Shown: in pieces, positions 5,815 to 5,858 of the stretch
How the letters are laid out: each line of letters opens with the position of its first letter
Numbering within the stretch: position 1 is the first letter of the stretch
Origin: Fusobacteriales bacterium
Lineage (GTDB): Bacteria > Fusobacteriota > Fusobacteriia > Fusobacteriales > Leptotrichiaceae
Reading direction: 5' to 3'
Length of the DNA: 5,858 nt
Assembly (NCBI GenBank): GCA_031285605.1
Contig: JAITVW010000296.1
Span: 1 to 5,858 of the forward strand
Notes under the pieces: generated by a model
What the model was told of the DNA's origin: nothing
Seen by the model: only the letters and a program-made list of their open reading frames with translations
Database searches by the model: none
Program-made: the position numbers and the translations under genes

Positions 5815-5858
5815 ATGGGAATAAATATGAAGTTAATATTACAGCATTTAAGAGTTTA
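5815..5858 (+). CDS. start of an unidentified gene, cut by the window end
   Basis: ATG 5815 follows GGAGG (5804-5808) by 6 bases and lies downstream of the consensus promoter. The 14 complete codons read MGINMKLILQHLRV with no stop. That is too little to name a family. The strong promoter and ribosome site suggest a well-expressed gene. Confidence 0.65.
   Translation, partial: MGINMKLILQHLRV

Noticed and set aside
1..5858. CRISPR array, transposase or tRNA/rRNA gene
   Set aside because: No regularly spaced direct repeats, no transposase-like reading frame with terminal repeats, and no cloverleaf or rRNA segment were seen. The Cas4-like cysteines in the large nuclease belong to an AddB-type protein and there is no other cas gene.

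Overview
The window is very AT-rich, uses AGA/ATA codons heavily, has strong GGAGG-type ribosome sites and all genes on the + strand. Together with fragments of a filamentous-haemagglutinin-like protein and an AddB-type nuclease of reduced length, this suggests a fusobacterium, most likely Leptotrichiaceae (Sebaldella or Leptotrichia type). That placement is inference from style, not from a marker gene; a low-GC Firmicute is the main alternative.

Layout. (1) Bases 1-396 are the 3' end of a 5'-nucleotidase-family gene, followed by a possible hairpin terminator and about 280 bases without a gene. (2) A promoter at 679-707 drives a 270-residue protein (745-1557) made of four tandem homing-endonuclease-associated repeats with no nuclease domain. 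(3) Bases 1558-2589 contain no intact gene but are not random. They hold three decayed coding stretches: a frameshifted gene of roughly 95 codons that ends just before a clear rho-independent terminator; a short scrap of a haemagglutinin-repeat adhesin or toxin; and an 82-codon gene broken by two single-base changes in homopolymer runs. (4) A second promoter, sharing an exact 17-base segment with the first, precedes a two-gene unit: an AddB/RexB-like protein of 853 residues with a complete PD-(D/E)XK nuclease core and four iron-sulphur cysteines but no Walker A motif, then a MutT/MutX-type Nudix hydrolase 29 bases downstream that starts at TTG. (5) A perfect consensus sigma-70-type promoter and a leader of about 108 bases precede a gene that runs off the window.

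Functionally the nuclease/Nudix pair fits genome maintenance (DNA end processing plus removal of oxidised nucleotides). The region between 397 and 2589 looks like an accessory site where a repeat-type DNA-binding protein sits beside debris of adhesin/toxin-type genes. I do not see a complete, clearly new defence system. The most unusual items are the nuclease-less repeat protein, the set of homopolymer-frameshifted genes, and the apparently partnerless AddB-like nuclease.
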